Source: Laetiporus sulphureus 93-53 (Eukaryota > Basidiomycota > Agaricomycetes > Polyporales > Laetiporaceae). Taken from it: 64,000 bases of DNA. Shown here piece by piece: positions 34,077 to 45,800 of the stretch; within the stretch, counting starts at the first letter, position 1; each line of letters begins with the position of its first letter. The translations under genes were made by a program, and so were the position numbers. Where the stretch lies: NCBI RefSeq assembly GCF_001632365.1, contig NW_024468532.1, positions 441,623 to 505,622 of the forward strand, given 5' to 3'. The notes beneath the pieces were generated by a model. That model saw only the letters and a list, made by a program, of their open reading frames with translations, had not been told where the DNA came from and did no database searches.

Positions 34077-36385
34077 TCACTGGCGGGCGAACACTCCTAG
34101 CATCAATCTCCAGGGACTCACAAGGAACATCGACAGGGCTTGATACACGAGGCCCAGCATTCTCCTCATCACCCGCCGCTTTCTCCGAGCGTGGACGGAT
34201 TCCGGTGCATCATCTTCATCCTCCCACTCCAATTCGCTGTCCTCGTGAACCCGTTGCGCCTCCACATTCGCGTACGCTTTCCAGGCCTGAGGATCATATC
34301 TCGCAAGGAAAAGATCAGCGCGCGGCTGGACGGGCGCGGTTCCGACTCGATGTCTGCCATAAAACGACGGCGTTCTAGGCGCGATGAAAGAGCGGAAGGT
34401 AGCTTCGGTCTCAGTATTGAATGGTAGTCTAGGAATAGACCCAAGCGTAGGGGCGCTAACTGCGGGCGCGGCACTAGGAGATGTCGCTACGAGAGGATTC
34501 GGGACAATCTTCGCGTGGTACGAAGAGTGCCCTGATTGGTCGGGGAAGACACCAAGATTGGAAGTATACACATTATGCAATCCCGGTGCCAGTGTCTCAA
34601 CCGACTGTGGTTGCGGGATCGCATACATAGGCTCTTCGCGACGATCGGTTCTACAGGACGAGAGTGGGGGGCCAACAGGCGACATCTTGCGGTCCTCGGT
34701 AGCAACATGCTGAGGCCCTGGATAAGGCTGCGGGTAGAACGACAGTGGCACTACTTCCGAAATGGTCTTGAACCGCAATGAATTGCTTCTAATGGTGCAA
34801 GGCGCTTGAGCGGACGACAGCGACGATGCACCATGATACTCGTTGCCTTTAGTCAGATAAAAGCCGCCAGCCGCAGCTGTATCGCGAGCAGAGTGAGAAC
34901 GAGCATCAGGGTACTTCCTGGCTTCTGCGTTGATTGATACTGTGCTGTCGTCTGTCCGAGTGGAGGGCAAGTACGGAGAAGCTGACCGTTCGATCTCCGC
35001 CAGCGTCTCTGTATTAGCAGCAGGAATGAGAAGTTGTGGCCCCGATAAAGGCGTAGCATGAACCGCATGATGAAGAGGAAGCGCAGGACGGTCAGACGAA
35101 GCACGTTTCTCTGTCATGTGAGAACGGTGACCAGCCGCAATTCTGCCAGAGACGAAATCACGCTGATGAAAACGAAGAAAGTCTGTCGATGTCCCAGGCG
35201 CTTTTGACTGCCCAGACGTGAAGGGGCTCTCCGACCCAGGACTAGCCGTTGGCAGAAGGAGCAGAGAAGTGGCCAAGGGTGCAGTATTTGTGGCAGCGGC
35301 GGGAGACAGCGGAGGAGACTGTTCGGGCGCGAAACCAAGCGGAGTCATCATATCGAGACGAGCAGAGGACCCAGCAGGGATGATTGCATCACTTGGACCA
35401 AGTTCTGTACTTCGAGCGACTGAGACAGAATGAGGACTTCTGTAGAGCATGAAAGCAGGAACTGAGCCTGAAACAGGTATCCTGGATCCGCAGGCACGAG
35501 GGGCTCTCATGATACGTGATGAGGTCTCTGGGGTCATAAGGACCTTACAGGACGTTGTCGATGGTGACTGATTAAGGCGCTTTGACGAAGAAGGTGAGAG
35601 CGCAATGAGACCCAGACCAGAACTAGTGGAGCTATGCAGCATGTCTGGACCTGCTTGAGAGATATCAGAAGGAAAGGTAGGCGATCCACGAGGCGTGTTT
35701 AACATTCTTCGGTGCAGGAGGAAAGTCCGTCTCTTCATGTCAGGCGATAAGGTAGATTGAATGGGACTTCTGGACCGCAAGGCGTTCAGCAGCTCACGGT
35801 CTGCAACAAGTTGATCCACATTTGACTGCAGAACAGCTTGACAGGCCTTGAGCAGTAGTATCGGCGTTGTCCTATCTACTGAGCTTCTGCGTATAATAGG
35901 TCAGTTTGCCTTGATGCGACATCATGGACGCGTTCTTACGGGCTCTCCGAACCCGATGCAGCGTCATCGCGCGTGTCTCCCAAATGTGACGAACTTGGAC
36001 GCGGAGATGGCCAGCTGCAGATGTTGATGGGCCTATTCCTTCCACCAAGCCTGTTGGGACGAGGACGGATAGAAGAACGATGTTTTCTGCGAGACAAGCT
36101 ATTGTAGGAAGCGGAGGCATGTACTGCAGCGTTGAGCTGTGCGCGCTGCTTGGACGCGCGTTTCCCCGTTCTTTCTGCTTCGCGGAGCTCCTTGCGTGTG
36201 GGTTCTTTCGGCCTGCCGTACTTGGCCATGTCTGCGCCAGGCGGAATGGATTCTAGGACATAAAGAGCGTCGCTGCTAAGCGAGATGGCACGACAGCGTG
36301 GTGTGACTTGAACCGCGACGCGCCTGGTCTCCATGCCGGTGGCTGAAGCGCGTCCATATTTACGAAATTCCGAATGACCTGTCAT
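34077..36385 (-). CDS. Large low-complexity protein of unknown function
   Basis: Not recognised. Exon 1 (36385 to about 35939) and exon 2 (about 35890-34077) join in frame at SESP/SSVDRTTPILLLKA. The ATG at 36385 (MTGHSEFRKYGRA) or 36229 (MAKYGRPKEPTRKELREAER) may start it. The N-terminal part is basic, followed by a short predicted helix (ILLLKACQAVLQSNVDQLV), then about 450 residues rich in Ser, Pro and Thr, probably disordered. The C-terminal 60 residues look ordered: an acidic stretch (HEDSELEWEDEDDAPES), a basic run (ARRKRRVMRRMLGLVYQ) and a hydrophobic end (ALSMFLVSPWRLMLGVFARQ) that could be a membrane-bound amphipathic helix. About 730 residues. Last intact gene before the repeat island. 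Confidence 0.6.
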
Positions 36386-36720
36386 TCGGGTTATTAGCGA
36401 CTATTGCATGGCGGGCGATTACATAATCATCCACCCCGTTGTTCCTTACCCACGCCTGTGGCTACGTCACTGCCCCAGTTTTCGTGCTCCATGAGCGCTT
36501 TTCGTGCGCTACCGCGCATTGTCGCCCCTCCCGCTGCTTTCTCTGTGTGCTTGTGCTTTTCCTCCACCGGCGAGCGTTCACACGCGTCTTTCCTATCGAG
36601 CTCCTCGCTTCTGCTTGGATCGTTGTCGATTATGAGGGACCGCACTGGACAATATTATCAAAAACTTTTAGTTAGGGTGAAAAACTTAAAGCCAGTGAAA
36701 AAAAATCTCGAAGAGCGGGA
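36386..36720. other. Intergenic at the left edge of the repeat island
   Basis: 335 bp holding the 5' flank of the minus-strand low-complexity gene and then A-rich sequence leading into the CACGTG repeat. No exon supported. Confidence 0.4.
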
Positions 36721-36783
36721 AAATTGCCACGTGGGTTCTCAAAACTGCCACGTGAGGCCTCGAAATTGCCACGTGGACTTCTC
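36721..36783 (+). repeat. Three tandem 21-bp repeats, each with a CACGTG palindrome
   Basis: TGCCACGTG occurs at 36725, 36746 and 36767, spaced exactly 21 bp, inside three imperfect 21-bp units (each starting AAA[T/C]TGCCACGTG). CACGTG is the classical E-box for bHLH factors. Confidence 0.85.
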
Positions 36784-37313
36784 CAAATGGGTAGGCCACA
36801 AAGTTTCCACCTCGCCACTCGGCTGCCACCATCATCACTGCTGTCCTCGTTCTCGCCGCTGGCACCGCTGCGCTACTCACTGCCCTCTGCCTTCACCATA
36901 TGTGTGTTGACTTTCCTGGCCAGCCTGCTGTGCGGCCAGGAGTTCGGGGGTCACCTGCTCTCTAGAAGATGGCTCCACGGGGCCAAACTGATTTGTAGCC
37001 GTGCCCTATTATATACACGTGCACTACTACTCTCCCATGCTGGTGGTGCAGGTTGCACTGGGGCCTCTCGCATCCATGCTCTGCACCCAGATTCCAACAA
37101 TGTGCTGCCCTCCATCCTTACTGCCACTGATGTGATGTCCATCCATCTGCAATTCGCCATTGCTACTGTCGCCACCACTTTCCCTGAAAGGTATATCAAC
37201 AGTACAACAGATCCAGTATCTTTTATGCTTGTCTTCAGTCGCCACTGCCCGTTGTCGACACCCTCCAAGATCAAGTCAGGCTCAGAGCTGCACTCAGCGG
37301 TGAAACGGGGTGG
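36784..37313. other. No gene recognised; possible upstream part of the decayed transcription factor
   Basis: Short ORFs on both strands, none convincing. It may contain highly degenerate upstream exons of the transcription factor relic that follows. Confidence 0.3.
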
Positions 37314-38920
37314 ATGGATGAAGCAGAGACAAACGGCGGGAAGCACGCGGGACAGGATGAGGGAGAGGAGTCACGGTACATCAATGTGTTTGGCACACTC
37401 ACCGTCCACGATGACGGTGAGGTGACATTCTATACGTGGTCAGCGGGCTCTCAGGTGCACTTTCTGTCCTTTCTGGTAAACGATTGTACTCATTGGCAGC
37501 TACTTCAGAGTCTTCTGCTGGTATATGCTTTCTTATACACACACACACACACACATTCTCTAATTCAGATATGCACATACCCTACAGGATGAGCAGCCCG
37601 TGCAGGTGGCTGCCCGACTGTCAATGATAAAACACGATGTGTTATCTGGCTCGCTCATGCAACTGGCAATGTCATCTCCCACTGCGCCAGCTGATGAAGA
37701 AGACAAAGACCTTGACAGGCTCATCTGCAAGCACCTCCGGACCTCTACCTCAAACAAGCGTCCTGGTTCTTCAGTGTGCTCACCCACTGGCAGCTTGTCG
37801 AGGAGGTGCTCCCGTTGTTCTATGAAGAGGCTGTGCAGCCACAGGATGTGGGCGGGAGCATCGGCGGTGGCAGTGCACTCACGATGTCCTCTGGGGTGTT
37901 CAACCTCCCCAAGGGCTTCAGCTCGTCGCATGAGCTCACGCTACTGTTCGTGATGTTCTGCTTTGGCAAACAGGGAGCTCTCTGTGGTGCCATATAATTC
38001 AGAGTAGAAGCAGTATTTCCAGCTCACCCGCATAGAGCTGAACCTTGAGCCAGTGCAGGAACACCCACCTAGTGTGGCAACGGTGCAGATGCTGAGCTTG
38101 ATGGCCATTTATCAGGTATGGAGGGCGCTTATGATGATGGCGTGCAGAAATTACGTTGTTGATGCCGTTTGTAGGGTCTCGTGGTGGACAAAAACAGCAT
38201 AGAAAGCACCTGTGCATTTGTTTGCGGGCCTATGCAGATCGTGACTACCCATATTTGAAGCTCACCCATGCCGAGGTGCAGAAGCGGCGTGCATTCTTTT
38301 GGGTACTGTTCATCACGAACTGTTGGCAGATAAGTGGTGTTAATGGTAACACAAATGATAGCATATATTGATCGTGTCTACAGCTAGGCTCTCACCACTG
38401 GTTCACTTCCAACCTTCTCGTTGCCCTTCATCAACACCGAGCTCCCAGCTGACCAGATGAAACGATACCCAATGACTGTACTCCCCACCCAAGCTGCATG
38501 CCCCGATCTCCTCCCATTCACATGGAAAGTGCATTGGAGCAAAGAGTGTGTAGCGGAAGTTGTGCAGGGTACACTCATGTCACGCACATCAAAATACACC
38601 GTGAACCTCAACCTCGATTGAAATCTGTACAATATGCCCCTCTCAAAGTATGCCCAGAGCCAGCCTCCTCAGGGCACGAGACTCTCACAGATGATGTCGC
38701 ACTTCATGTCAGCCAACTACCTTCATCTCAATGAGTGGGTTTCTTCCCTGTGCATGGCTGGAATGATGAGGAGATTGTATTTGGCATTGGAAGTGCTGCA
38801 CTGTGTGCATTGGACGTTCTTGTGTAGGTGCTTGTAGACCACCTGACAGACCTGCTGCGGAGCCAGTATATGCTGTCATTTCTTACTGGTTATCACTGTG
38901 GTAGCACTGCTTATATATAA
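37314..38920 (+). pseudogene. Decayed fungal Zn2Cys6-class transcription factor (fungal_trans domain)
   Basis: A relic of the middle-homology domain of Zn2Cys6 regulators, spread over several frames with stops. Fragments in order: FGTLTVHDDGEVTFYTWSAG (37,380), LTHWQLVEEVLPLFYEEA (37,780), SSSHELTLLFVMFCFG (37,920), ELNLEPVQEHPPSVATVQML (38,037) and LMAIYQ, HAEVQKRRAFFWVLFITNCW (38,270), LPFINTELPADQMKRYP (38,420), TWKVHWSKECVAEVVQGTL (38,520), LSKYAQSQPPQGTRLSQ (38,637) and SHFMSANYLHLNEWVS. The 'EVQKRR.FFWELF..DCWQ' and 'KECVAEV' landmarks and their order fit fungal_trans proteins. No zinc cluster was found upstream. It is an unexpressed or unproductive copy unless heavily spliced. Confidence 0.7.
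37537..37554 (+). repeat. (AC)n microsatellite
   Basis: Nine consecutive AC dinucleotides within the decayed transcription factor region. Confidence 0.9.
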
Positions 38921-39450
38921 GACATTGCAAAATTACATGGTTATTGACCTGCAAGAACCCATCGCATTGCCTCAATTGTAGCCGTCCTCACCAATCTGCA
39001 TGAACATGATATGGAAATGAACATCAAGTTTGGTGACAGCATCTGCGGAAGCATTGGCCGCCCCCTGCAAAGCCTCTTCAAGGCATCCATTAACCCAGAC
39101 ACAGAGCTGCTTTAAGCATGTGCGGGTGATAGGAGGGACAATATCACACTCTCGCTGCAATATCAGAATGTCAGAATGAACACGGGGGCCCTGACAAGAA
39201 CCACGAATCACTTACATCGAAGGATAAGTTTGTTGCCACGTGTGATCCCTCTTGCCCATGTCCAAGGAACAGTGCATCATCAGGGATTTCACGTGAGAAT
39301 TTGAGCTACATAATGAGATCATTATCAGCAGTGTGAAAATGCACCATAATCCATGACTCACTCGAATCATGTCTGACCCAAAGGGAAGATATTCGAGACC
39401 GGTGACTGTTTTTATGAAATGGCGTGCACGAAAAGTATCATTTGCAGGTG
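38921..39450. other. No gene recognised
   Basis: Short open frames on the minus strand (39211-38972, 39469-39212) have no recognisable domain. They probably continue the decayed sequence to the left, up to the border of retroelement 1. Confidence 0.4.
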
Positions 39451-40168
39451 TGTCACAGATTTTCGCCACAAAGTCCGCACATGACTTTTCTCATGCCACA
39501 GATTACATGCTTCACCAATACCTTATGCCACTCAGCCACAGACGTGACACATAGAGATCAGGTGATAGTCCACATCACATGTTATGGTCCAGGCCCGCAG
39601 ATGATACGGCTGGACCTGTCTATTCCAGGATACAACAGAGGCACCCATTTGGGAACAAAGGGAACAAGAACTATTGTTACACATCGGCCTTCTGCTTCCT
39701 AATAGTTTAGCCAAAAGTCTAGATAGGCACGATGTTCACATCAGAGAACAAAAGGGAAACCAAGATAGGCACAATGTTCACACACATTGCTGCGGCAGCC
39801 ATTGATCTTCTCACCTATTGTTCTACTTTCGAACATTCCATTGTTCATGTATGGCCATTAACTTATACCCGTAGATAGGTAGCTTAGGTAAAATAGCCCA
39901 CTGTACATGTATATAAGACCAGCCTGTAGAGGATGAAACTTCAGATTGTTTCTCCTCGTCTACTACCGTAGCACTCACTGAGCTTACCAAGCTCCTCATA
40001 TATCTCTCTCAACCTCCAACCGCTTGCTTCACCACCAAGTAAGTCCTAGGCTCACCAGCCACATAAGGGTTCAGGGGGACTACAGGGATCAGGGGGATCA
40101 GGGTGGCACGTTCCACATGACCGACCTTTTTTAGTCTTTTTGATCTCTTGTCCGGCGGTGCCGTGACA
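39451..40168 (+). repeat. 5' LTR of element 1
   Basis: Starts TGTCACAG and ends CCGTGACA, an inverted terminal pair; 718 bp. It contains a TATA box and the putative transcription start. Its partner is split between 46934-47282 and 55829-56197. Confidence 0.95.
39910..39916 (+). promoter_or_regulatory. TATA box of element 1 LTR
   Basis: TATATAA in the 5' LTR, 31 bp upstream of the 13-nt sequence (39941-39953) that is complementary to the primer site, a normal TATA-to-start spacing. Confidence 0.75.
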
Positions 40169-40170
40169 TT

Positions 40171-40183
40171 AGAAACAATCTGA
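40171..40183 (+). other. Self-complementary primer-binding site, element 1
   Basis: AGAAACAATCTGA starts 2 bp after the LTR end and is the exact reverse complement of TCAGATTGTTTCT at 39941-39953, the predicted 5' end of the element's RNA. This matches the self-priming arrangement known from Tf1 and sushi elements. No tRNA 3' end is needed or evident. Confidence 0.85.
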
Positions 40184-40205
40184 CAATTTTCTGCGCCCCT
40201 GCTTA

Positions 40206-41060
40206 GTGTCTAACACAAGCGGCCACGTATTTTCAGTGCAAGCAGTTTCAGCCATAGCGCGCGGCTTTTTTGACACACACTCCAATCTGATCTCTACCTG
40301 GTGTGAGCCTCAGCAAGACTCTGAGCTGCCCAAAGCTTCAAAGCACAAGGCCACACCCAGGATTGACCTTGACGCACACTACAAGCATCAAGAGACAAAC
40401 AAGGAGCACGGAAGGCTCCTCACTCTCGCGTCACTAGGCACATCATCCACAGACAGACAGCGCGCAGCAGCCAGGCCATCGATACTACACACATCATCAA
40501 GCGCAGAATCATCTGCAAGCCTCGTGATCGCACCCCGCCGCTCGAACACTACAAACCCAGAAAAGGACGTCTCACCATGGGTGGTCGCAAGCCAGCACCA
40601 CCCCCGGAGCTCATCACCTCTAACGTGGTACCTCCCCCCTGTCATCGCTCCTATCCTAACTCACCCCCTACCCAACTTCATAAAGACAAATACCATTGCA
40701 CATCCCATCTGCCCACTCCCATCCAGAGTCAGGCTGATGATCCACATCAAGACCCTTACGAAGCAGGTAGATGCTACATGCTTCAGGCTCCAACCAATAC
40801 TAGGAGCGTTCTCATATCATCTCAAGGACGAGCACCAAGGACCTATTTACAGCCTCGCCACAGAACTCGACAAAGTCTGCGCTGACCTTCACACTGGCAC
40901 ATGCACTTACACATTCATCGAGAAGCAAGTAATCAACATGGTCTGTCTGGAAATAGGAGGCATCAGTTTCAAGCAGATAGGGAAGGAAGAGAGGCTGCAG
41001 GAGATCGTCAAAGCCCTAGTGTTCATCACGAGGAAGCGATACTTGAACTTTTTGTACTAG
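40206..41060 (+). CDS. Element 1 pre-gag ORF, unknown function
   Basis: An uninterrupted frame of about 285 codons between primer site and gag. No ATG lies at its left edge, so the true start is uncertain. The last third (RVRLMIHIKTLTKQVDATCF; ELDKVCADLHTGTCTYTFI; EIGGISFKQIGKEERLQEIV) looks folded. A decayed relative sits at the same place in element 2 (GLGKISFQGINKEQEHV near 48,650). It may be an N-terminal Gag extension or an accessory protein; I do not recognise a domain. Confidence 0.5.
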   Translation: MSNTSGHVFSVQAVSAIARGFFDTHSNLISTWCEPQQDSELPKASKHKATPRIDLDAHYKHQETNKEHGRLLTLASLGTSSTDRQRAAARPSILHTSSSAESSASLVIAPRRSNTTNPEKDVSPWVVASQHHPRSSSPLTWYLPPVIAPILTHPLPNFIKTNTIAHPICPLPSRVRLMIHIKTLTKQVDATCFRLQPILGAFSYHLKDEHQGPIYSLATELDKVCADLHTGTCTYTFIEKQVINMVCLEIGGISFKQIGKEERLQEIVKALVFITRKRYLNFLY

Positions 41061-41081
41061 TTTACACGTCTTTACATCACA

Positions 41082-42707
41082 ATGAAGGGAGCCGATCATG
41101 CATATGCATCCATGTTCAGGCAAAGAATGGATGATATACTCCACGCAAATGTTGAAACAACACATGACAGCAGTACCCCATGCACTTCGCAGCGCAACTC
41201 ACCTGCACCTGGGCTAGGACCCCAGGATTCTGCATCACAAGTCAGAGGACCTGCATCCCCGACACCATCACTTCTACCAGCATACGTCTCTCCTACTTGG
41301 GAGTTCGATGGACAGCAATTTGAGCATCTAGAAGATGCACTAAGGCAGTCAGCTCCGGGAGAAGTCCCTGACCACATTCGTGAATGAGTTATCGTCACAA
41401 TGAAGCTCACGGTACACACAGAGATTGCCAAGGTCTACAACGTGCTCGGCAACAAGTTATACGAGCATAAGAGAGCCTTCGATGTGATCATCCAGATCAA
41501 CAAGAGTGAGCACTGATTAAAGGAGGCAGTCCTCCAAACAGAAATCGGAAAGCTTAAAGACAGGATCCTCGTGCAAGATGCACATATGATGGTTCTTAAT
41601 GACAAGCTCTCAAGCACACAAGGGGCAATGCTGGACATCGAAAAAGAAATGATGGAGATCAAGTCGGCTAACACCAAGCTGCAACATGAGCTAGCTTCGC
41701 CCAAAGCAAGCGGCATCACTGTGATGCAAGGTCAAACATCTGGTACAGTCCAATCGAACAGGCCACGTGTCAAAATTGCTGAGCCCCCACACTACTCAGG
41801 CAAAGGAAGTCTGGAGGACTGGCTCCAACAACTCGGCATATGGATGCGGTGGAATGAAATCAATGACGACGAGCACAAGATTACCACGGCACTGCTACAC
41901 TTGGAAGGTGGCGCGTTCACCTACATGTCTGAATATGCAATCAAGGCAGCAGCACGGCAATCACTCGGCACATGGAACAACTTTGTCGATGTTCTCAAGG
42001 TTGACTACAGGACCCTTGACCCGGACAAGGATGCACAACAGCACCTGAAGGAGATCTGCACAAAGATCTACCCAACCATGGTCTTCTTCGCAGAAAGGTT
42101 CTGCCAATGGGCCACTAAGACCAACTTGGGGCACACAGCACTCATCGGTTACATTGCTGAACATCGAGACAAGGACATGCACCAAGCAATGGTGACACGA
42201 GACAGTCTAGGAATCATCAACCCAACCACATGGCCAGAGTACCTTGACCTCTGTCTGCAACTCGAGTCCAAGTTCAGAGCCGATAAGGCAGGACAGCGTG
42301 GAACAACAACAACATCATCATTACAGGCACCAAAGCCTCGAAGAGACCCCAACGTGATGGAAGTGGACCAAGTATCCACACTTACCAAGGAGCAAGAAGG
42401 ATGGCTGGAAAAGAAATTGTGCGTATGATGCAGGAAACACCCCTTCATATTTAAACAGCATTGCCCAGACCCTAAGTACAAAGGCAAATTCGAAATGCCG
42501 AAACAGGGACAAGCAATGAGGGCAATATCGACAATGGCATCAACTAGCTCTGATGACAGCAAGACGAGAGAAGAAGCAGTCCGCGCCTTCCTCGCCAGCT
42601 ACGATGCAAAGGGAAAAGAGAAGGAGGCAGAACCGGAACCAGCTGTCAAAGCGGCTAGGATCACGGAGGTGGAAGATGATGAGGATTTTCTTCGGCAGGT
42701 TCTCTGA
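41082..42707 (+). pseudogene. gag: Element 1 gag, broken
   Basis: The capsid precursor of the retroelement. A leader segment (41082-41387) contains PSLLPAYVSPTWEFDGQQFE. A stop and frame change follow, then the capsid frame 41571-42428, with a coiled coil (MLDIEKEMMEIKSANTKLQH), KIAEPPHYSGKGSLEDWLQQ and the retrotransposon-gag core (HLEGGAFTYMSEYAIKAAAR; WNNFVDVLKVDYRTLDPDKD). It stops with TGA (42426-42428) inside the zinc knuckle (CV*CRKH). Homologous reading goes on to 42707 (KGKFEMPKQGQAMRA). The stop in the knuckle and upstream breaks make it non-functional as it stands. Confidence 0.85.
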
Positions 42708-42820
42708 GGTCTGGCCAGAGTTCCCATAGACATTGTAATAGTACCTACTCGCTCTCGCATGTACTAGTATCGAGTTTTCTCTATATTGCATCAACTGGTT
42801 CATCAAAACATGCGATCGAT

Positions 42821-45800
42821 TTGCCTGTTCACCTCAAACAGGGAGTAAAGGAAGTCCAGACTGAGGTGCTCCTCGATTCAGGAGCATATTCTTGTTACAT
42901 CAACCTGTGGCTGGTTGATCAGTTGAATCTTGCTACGATCTCACTTGAGAAGGAGATCAGGGTTTATAACGCAGACACATCTCACAACAAGGGTGGAACC
43001 ATTAAGAAAAGGGTTCTTCTAAGTATAACTATCGGAAACCATACAAGCAGACAAAGTCTTCTGGTTACCGATATAGGTCACAAAGACGTTATACTAGGCA
43101 TGAGTTTTCTCAAGGAGCACAACCCAGAAGTAGATTGGGGAAAACTCACAGTCGATTTCACCCGATGCCCACACAGATGCACACCCTCACAGGTAGCAGT
43201 CCAGGAGGAGGACCTGGAAGACACAAACATCCCCCACATCGAAGACCTGATGGAGTTTGTCAGTTTCCAGGAGTTAGGTGACAACTGGAACAACATGGAC
43301 AGCTTCATTAGATGGGTGTCATTATCAGAAGACCCTGATGCACAGGCCGTAGCATCACTCATTATGGGCCTTGACACCAAGAGGAATCAGGATAGAGCAC
43401 CACAAAAAGGAGAACAGGACAAAGACTACTGGTCAGCCTATGTCCCCAAACACTTCCACGAGTATGGCGATGTGTTCTCCAAGAAGCAGTCGGAACGAAT
43501 GCCCACAAGAAAGCCCTACAATCATCCAATCGAACTTGTTCCAGAGGCATCGTTACCACGCCCAGCAAAGTTATATCCTATGAACCTACAGGAAAGAAAT
43601 TTGCTCGACACGTGGATAGACCAAGAGTTGGCCAAAGGATACATCAAGAGATCAAGGAGTCCAACAGCAGCACCCGTCTTCTTTGTCAAAAAGAAAGACA
43701 GATCACTGAGGCTAGTCCAAGATTACAGGAACCTCAATGCAGTGACAAAGAAGAACAAGTTCCCAATCCCACACATTTCGGACCTCATCGACAGACTCTC
43801 ACATGCTAGCATATTTACGAAGCTTGATCTGAGATGGGGGTTCAACAACATAAGGATTAGGGAGGGAGACGAAGAAAAAGCTGCCTTTATCACACATCGT
43901 GGCCTCTTTGAACCCACCGTAATGTACTTCAGTTTCTGCAACGCTCCCAGCACCTTCCAAACAATGATGAATACAGTCCTCAAAGACTTAATTTGCACTG
44001 GAAAGGTGGTAGTCTACTTAGACGACATCCTCATATTTACGGACGATCTCAAAGAACACCGATGACTAGTAAAAGCAGTTCTACAGTGCCTCCAGGACAA
44101 TAACTTATATGCCAAACCGGAGAAATGCTTCTTTGAACAGGTCTCAATCAAGTATCTTGACATGATCATCAGCAAGAACTCGGTACAGATGGACCCTGCT
44201 AAAGTCAAAGGTGTACTTGGCTGGCCCGCACCTACTAAGGTCAAACAAGTACAGGCCTTTTTAGGATTCACGAATTTCTACAGGTGACTTATAAAGGACT
44301 TTGCGAAACTCGCACGACCTTTAACGCTTCTCACCTGTAAGGACGTGCCCTGGCAATGGAAGGAAGAGCAAGACCAAGCCTTCAGTGCACTCAAAATGGC
44401 ATTCACTTCAGCCCTGATCCTACAACTCCCCAATGACACTGCACCATATCGTCTGGAGACCGATTCTTCAGACTATGCAACTGGTGCAGTACTCGAACAA
44501 TTAGGAGAAGGCAAGCTATGGCATCTAGTCGCATACTACTCAAAGTCACTCAATGAACACGAGAGAAACTACAAGATTTACGACAAGGAAATGCTTGCAA
44601 TTATTCAGACACTAGAAGAATACCGGCACTACTTAGAAGGACACCCAGAACCTATTGAGATTTGGTCAGACCATCTCAACCTTACATACTTCCGTCAGGC
44701 ACAGAAATTATCCCAGCACCAAGCGCGCTGGTCATTATTCCTCACACGATTCAATTTTGTACTCAGTCACTGACCTGGAAAAACAATGCTTCGTGCTGAT
44801 CCTCTGTCCAGGAGGCCAGACCATGAGAGGGGGTAGACAGCGACAATTTCAATCAAATGCTGTTAAAACCTGAATTTTTCGCTATCAATGCGATTCGACC
44901 TGCTCACGCATCTGAAGTTGATGATGCTCAACTACTGGAAAGGATCAAGAAGGCACTCACAAATGACATGATGATCAAGGATTATCGTGTGCTTTTGACT
45001 ACAGGACAGCACGAATTTGGGAAAAACCTCGCAGAATGGAACTTTGAGCACGGACTGCTGCTCCATCGTGGAAAGGTTTATGTCCCCAAGGATCACAACT
45101 ACGCCTTGACCTAATAAAGCTCCACCATGACACTTTACCAGCCAGACACCCAGGCAGGTTCAAGATGTTGGAGCTCATCACTTGGAATTATTGGTGGCCG
45201 GGAATGTCTGTAATGGTTAAGCAATACATACAAGGTTGCGACAGTTGTCAACGCAACAAGTACTCAAGAGAAAAACCATACGGACTACTACAACCAAATG
45301 AGGTACCAGGAGGACCATGGGAAATCATCACAGTCGATCTCATCACACAACTTCCTCCAGCCATGGACTTTAGGGGAGAAAAGAAAACGGCAATACTTGT
45401 CATCGTAGATAGACTCACAAAGCGAGCGCACTTTTATGCGATGGATGATATGGTCACATCATCACGGGTCACTAACGTATTCTATAATGAAGTCTTCAAA
45501 CTCCACGGATTGCCGTGCCAGATTATCTCAGACAGAGATACTCAATTTGCGAGCAAACTATTCCAGGAGTTCTGCCAAAAGCTCGGTATAAAGTCAACAA
45601 TGTCTACAGCATATCATCCCCAGACAGACGGTCAGATGGAAAGGGTTAACCAGGTGTTGGAGCAGTATCTACGCATGTACTGCAACCACAGACAGAATGA
45701 TTGGGTCTACTATCTGCCAATGGCAGAATTCTCATACAACAACCAGACCCATGAGTCCACCGCACTTTCCCCATTCTTCGTTGAATATGGCTGACACTAA

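Noticed and set aside
36951..37346. Minus-strand ORF opposite the decayed transcription factor
   Set aside because: It is antisense to a region whose plus-strand reading continues into recognisable motifs; no domain of its own.
37537..37554. AC repeat as a regulatory signal
   Set aside because: Simple microsatellite inside decayed sequence.
40169..40190. Primer-binding site for a host tRNA after the 5' LTR
   Set aside because: The sequence does not start with the usual TGG complement of a tRNA CCA end and matches the element's own RNA start instead.
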